From positions 1,302,001 to 1,366,000 of the forward strand of contig OZ255627.1 of the NCBI GenBank assembly GCA_965276765.1: DNA of 64,000 nt, written 5' to 3'. Each line of letters begins with the position of its first letter. Positions within the stretch are counted from its first letter, which is position 1. Below the pieces are notes generated by a model. That model saw only the letters and a program-made list of their open reading frames with translations. It did no database searches and was not told the DNA's origin. Both the position numbers and the translations under genes were made by a program. This stretch comes from G965276765 sp965276765. Lineage in GTDB: Bacteria; Actinomycetota; Acidimicrobiia; Acidimicrobiales; Palsa-688. Below are positions 61,244 through 64,000 of this stretch, piece by piece.

Positions 61244-61891
61244 ATGGGACTCCAGCAGTTTGAACGGCGCCTCGAGCGCCTGGTCGAGGGTGTCTTCGCG
61301 CGCGCCTTTCGCAGCGGGCTGCAACCGGTGGAGATCGGGCGGCGTCTCACACGGGAGATGGACCTGCGCCGGACGATCGCCCCGAGGGGCACCCTGACCC
61401 CCAATCACTTCGAGGTGAGCCTCTCCCCGAAGGACGCAGGGCGCTTCGCTCCCATCGAGGCCGAGCTCGTCGGGGAGCTGGTCAGCGTAGCCAAGGACCA
61501 CGCCGGCACGGAGGGCTACGTGTTCATCGGCCCGGTCAACGTCGAGCTCGATATCGATGACGGCCTGGTCGAGGGAACGCTCTCGATCCTGGCCGAGATG
61601 ACGAGCCCCGACGGCGCCTCGGTGCTCCTCTCCGATGGGCGGCGGGTCAACATCCCCAACTCCGGCCTCGTCGTGGGGCGTCTCCCCGAATGCCAGGTCG
61701 TCGTGTCCGACGGGAACGTCAGCCGCCGCCACGCCGAGATCAAGTCCGTCGACGGGCACTATGTCGTGACCGACCTCGGCAGCACCAACGGCACCAAGCT
61801 CAATGGCCGCCAGATCGTCGGCTCCGTCCAGCTCGAGACCGGCGACCAGGTGACCGTGGGGAGCACCACCCTGCGCTTCGAATCGGCCTGA
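61244..61891 (+). CDS. fhaA: FhaA-like protein (DUF3662 + FHA)
   Basis: 215 residues from MGLQQFERRLERLVEG, the FhaA N terminus. DUF3662 domain, then a C-terminal FHA domain with phosphothreonine-binding pattern VVGRLPECQVVVSDGNVSRR ... DLGSTNGTKLNG. It binds phosphorylated partners in the cell-wall regulatory system (MviN-type in mycobacteria). First gene of fhaA-fhaB-pstP-rodA. Confidence 0.95.
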   Translation: MGLQQFERRLERLVEGVFARAFRSGLQPVEIGRRLTREMDLRRTIAPRGTLTPNHFEVSLSPKDAGRFAPIEAELVGELVSVAKDHAGTEGYVFIGPVNVELDIDDGLVEGTLSILAEMTSPDGASVLLSDGRRVNIPNSGLVVGRLPECQVVVSDGNVSRRHAEIKSVDGHYVVTDLGSTNGTKLNGRQIVGSVQLETGDQVTVGSTTLRFESA

Positions 61892-61893
61892 CG

Positions 61894-62466
61894 TTGCCCT
61901 CACCGGTCCTGAGTCTGCTGAAGTACGTCTTCCTTGCGTTCCTCTATCTGTTCTTCCTCAGGGTCCTGCGGGCCGTGTGGATCGAGCTTCGGGAACCAAA
62001 AACGACCGAGTCGCGGCCGACAGAACCTGGCCAGCCTTCGGCTTCGCCTTCCTACCCGGCGTCGTACTCCCCGGCCGGCGCCTCGGCCATGACCACGATG
62101 ACGCCGGCCATCCACGGAGGCAGGCGACCTGAGGAGCACGAGGCCCAGACGATGGCGTCGGTGCGCGCCGGACCGGGCGGCCGGCTGGTCGTCACCTCCC
62201 CCGCCGGCCTTTCCGGCACGACCTTTCCCCTGAGCGACGAGCTCACCATCGGGCGGTCGCCCGGCTGCGGGGTGTCGCTCCCCGACGACACGTTCGTCTC
62301 TTCGGTACACGCCCGGGTGTTCAAGAGGAGCGGTGAGTACCTCGTCGAGGACCTCGGCAGCACCAACGGCACCCTCCTCAACGACGCCCGGGTCGCAGGA
62401 CCGGCCCGCATGCAGGCCGGTGATCGCCTCCGGGTCGGCGAGACCACTCTCGAGCTGGCGACGTGA
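61894..62466 (+). CDS. fhaB: FhaB/FipA-like FHA protein with TM anchor
   Basis: 190 residues. TTG start chosen because it gives the N terminus typical of FhaB (LPSPVLSLLKYVFLAFLYLF) with a membrane helix. FHA domain at ~110-185 with GRSPGCGVSLPDDTFVSSVH and DLGSTNGTLLNDARV. In mycobacteria FipA recruits the FtsZ/FtsQ complex upon phosphorylation. Three bases between fhaA stop and this start; 4-bp overlap with pstP. Confidence 0.92.
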   Translation: MPSPVLSLLKYVFLAFLYLFFLRVLRAVWIELREPKTTESRPTEPGQPSASPSYPASYSPAGASAMTTMTPAIHGGRRPEEHEAQTMASVRAGPGGRLVVTSPAGLSGTTFPLSDELTIGRSPGCGVSLPDDTFVSSVHARVFKRSGEYLVEDLGSTNGTLLNDARVAGPARMQAGDRLRVGETTLELAT

Positions 62467-63911
62467 CGGCGCTGAAGGCGGGCGGGGCCACCGACGTCGG
62501 GCTCGTCCGGGCCAACAACCAGGACCAGCTGCTCGTGGCCGATCCACTCTTCGCCGTCGCCGACGGCATGGGAGGCCACGCCGCGGGCGAGGTCGCATCG
62601 CAAACGGCGCTCGACGCCTTCCACCACGCCTTCGCCGCAACCGACCGGATCACCGCCGAAACCTTGAGCGAAGCCGTGAGGATGGCCAACCGGGCGGTGT
62701 GGGATGCGGCCGAAGCCAGTTCCGAGCTGCGGGGCATGGGCACCACCCTGACCGGTGTCGCTCTCGTCGCCTCGGAGACGGCCGAGGAGCTCGCCGTGGT
62801 CAACGTGGGAGATTCGCGCACCTACCGCCTGAGCGATGGCACCTTCGAGCAGCTCACCGCCGACCACAGCCTCGTGGCCGAGCTGGTCGCCGAGGGTCAG
62901 ATCGACAGCGACGAGGCCGAGGTCCATCCGCAGCGCCACGTCCTCACGCGCGCCCTCGGCGTGTCCCCCGACGTCGATGTCGACCTGCTCACCTTCGAGC
63001 CTCGGGTCGGTGACCGCTACCTGCTCTGCAGCGACGGGCTGAGCCGCGAGGTCACCGACGCCCAGGTCGCGGCGGTCCTGCGCCGTCTCGCCGACCCCGG
63101 CGACGCAGCCCGAGAGCTTGTCGCCCAGGCCAGGGCCCACGGCGGCAACGACAACATCACGGTGGTTGTCGTCGACGTCGTGACCCGCGCCGATCCCATC
63201 GCCGAGGATGATCCGCCCACGCTCGTGGCGCCGGCGCTCGCCGGGGCGGCCCTCGTGGACGGCGGTAGCACCGGCCCAGCCAGTCCGGGCGGCAACGGGG
63301 CCGGGGGGGCAGGCAGCGTCGGAAACGAAGGCGGCGCCGGCGACCACAGCGGCGCCGGCGCCGCCGCCGGCGAGCCGGCTCCAGACACCGCGGGCGCCGG
63401 CCGGCCGTCGCGGCGGGAACGGCGTCGCGCCGCCAAGGCCGCCGGCGACCCCAAGGCCCGGCTGATCACGGTCCGGGTGGTGGGGTTCTTCGTCCTCGCC
63501 CTCGCCATCCTCGGGGCGGCCTTCGCCGGCGCCGCCTGGTACGCAAGGGAGAGCTACTTCGTGAGCGTGCGCGGCGACCACATCACGATCTTCCAGGGCC
63601 GGCCCGGCGGGGTGCTGTGGTGGCAGCCGACGATCGCCGAGGACACGGCGCTCACCATTGGTGGGGTGGAGAGCCACAACCTGCCGGCGCTGCACGCCGG
63701 CGTGCTCGAGACCAGCCTCGGCTCGGCGCGCCGCTATGTGGCCAACCTCAAGGCCGAGAAGGTGGCCGCCACCCCACCCGCGACCACCGCGACGACCACC
63801 ACGACGACCACCACCATCCCGACGACCACAACGGTGACCAGGCCCCGCACGACCACCACCGTCAGGACCCGCCACCACCGCACACGGACGGCCAAGAAGG
63901 CGAGCCGATGA
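62463..63911 (+). CDS. pstP: PstP-type serine/threonine phosphatase (PP2C)
   Basis: 482 residues, GTG start. PP2C motifs NNQDQLLVADPLFAVADGMG, GMGTTLTGVALV, VVNVGDSRTYRLSDG, LCSDGLSREV and the metal site GGNDNITVVVVDVV. After a Gly/Ala-rich linker comes one transmembrane helix (VVGFFVLALAILGAAFAGAA), then an outside domain with Thr-rich tail (TTATTTTTTTTIPTTTTVT). It removes phosphates set by Pkn kinases on cell-wall and division proteins. Confidence 0.96.
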   Translation: MTALKAGGATDVGLVRANNQDQLLVADPLFAVADGMGGHAAGEVASQTALDAFHHAFAATDRITAETLSEAVRMANRAVWDAAEASSELRGMGTTLTGVALVASETAEELAVVNVGDSRTYRLSDGTFEQLTADHSLVAELVAEGQIDSDEAEVHPQRHVLTRALGVSPDVDVDLLTFEPRVGDRYLLCSDGLSREVTDAQVAAVLRRLADPGDAARELVAQARAHGGNDNITVVVVDVVTRADPIAEDDPPTLVAPALAGAALVDGGSTGPASPGGNGAGGAGSVGNEGGAGDHSGAGAAAGEPAPDTAGAGRPSRRERRRAAKAAGDPKARLITVRVVGFFVLALAILGAAFAGAAWYARESYFVSVRGDHITIFQGRPGGVLWWQPTIAEDTALTIGGVESHNLPALHAGVLETSLGSARRYVANLKAEKVAATPPATTATTTTTTTTIPTTTTVTRPRTTTTVRTRHHRTRTAKKASR

Positions 63912-64000
63912 GCGCCGTCGCCACCCCGGCCGCCGCCACCACCGAGCATCGCCGGCCGGCCAGGCGCAGGACGGAACTGGGATTGATCGTCCTTGTCGTC
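63908..64000 (+). CDS. RodA/FtsW-like peptidoglycan polymerase, 5' part only
   Basis: The ATG overlaps the pstP stop by 4 bp (ATGA). The 31 visible residues (MSAVATPAAATTEHR, then RRRTELGLIVLVV) match the N terminus and first helix of SEDS proteins, which come next in this actinobacterial operon. The rest lies outside the window. Confidence 0.85.
   Translation, partial: MSAVATPAAATTEHRRPARRRTELGLIVLVV

Noticed and set aside
1..64000. A CRISPR array or ribosomal RNA gene
   Set aside because: No regularly spaced identical repeats with unique spacers and no rRNA-like sequence were seen.

Overview
The window comes from a high-GC actinobacterium. A typical Acidimicrobiia-like member fits best: there are Thr/Ser/Pro-rich linkers in exported proteins, an F420/FMN luciferase-like oxidoreductase, an actinobacterial fhaA-fhaB-pstP-rodA operon at the right edge, many GTG starts and 1-4 bp gene overlaps. 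The species itself cannot be named from sequence alone.

Left part (1-36 kb) is mostly chromosomal backbone with some accessory patches. It holds a partial catalase, a broken integrase abutting tRNA-Arg(ACG), a large secreted S53 peptidase with IPT/TIG repeats, an aldo/keto reductase, a HAD phosphatase and pgi. It then has a three-gene WXG-type toxin cassette with a predicted REase-fold nuclease and a possible immunity gene (10.9-13.7 kb), followed by XdhC, a molybdate-type HTH-TOBE regulator, an acetate transporter, a CDF metal pump, RF3, a PAS-PAS-GGDEF cyclase and a DUF559/AbiEi-like protein. After these come a CoA-transferase, an SDR, YjbQ and a ClpP-like protein that lacks the normal triad and is paired with an XRE regulator. 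A compact type III polyketide cluster follows (26.3-30.6 kb: flavin hydroxylase, UbiA-type prenyltransferase, methyltransferase, type III PKS). The last stretch has a DUF4232 lipoprotein, a GNAT, a Tat-exported arylsulfotransferase-like protein and some decayed genes.

Middle and right part (37.0-61.1 kb) is a tandem array of integrated elements at the 3' end of tRNA-Leu(CAG). Three copies of the attachment core (37006, 42548, 61080) are flanked by CGGTAGAAG boxes at conserved distances. Element 1 (37.0-42.5 kb) has no integrase. It carries an antitoxin with a truncated toxin, a TetR/quinone-reductase pair, a MarR/VOC pair with two operators, and gene wreckage. Element 2 (42.5-61.1 kb) carries an integrase, an excisionase-like protein, an XRE regulator, a RepA-like ATPase, a MobF relaxase-helicase (frameshifted) and an iteron/palindrome region. 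Its cargo is an operon for aromatic degradation: TfdB-like hydroxylase, MhpB-like extradiol dioxygenase, MhpC-, MhpD-, MhpE- and MhpF-like enzymes, plus a luciferase-like oxidoreductase and an unusual isochorismatase-fold protein. A divergent GntR gene with an 18-bp palindromic operator controls it in all likelihood. Together these enzymes would take a hydroxylated aromatic ring to pyruvate and acetyl-CoA. A TIGR04255 three-gene module sits at the tRNA end of the element.

The right edge (61.2-64 kb) returns to backbone: the FHA/phosphatase/RodA cell-wall signalling operon.
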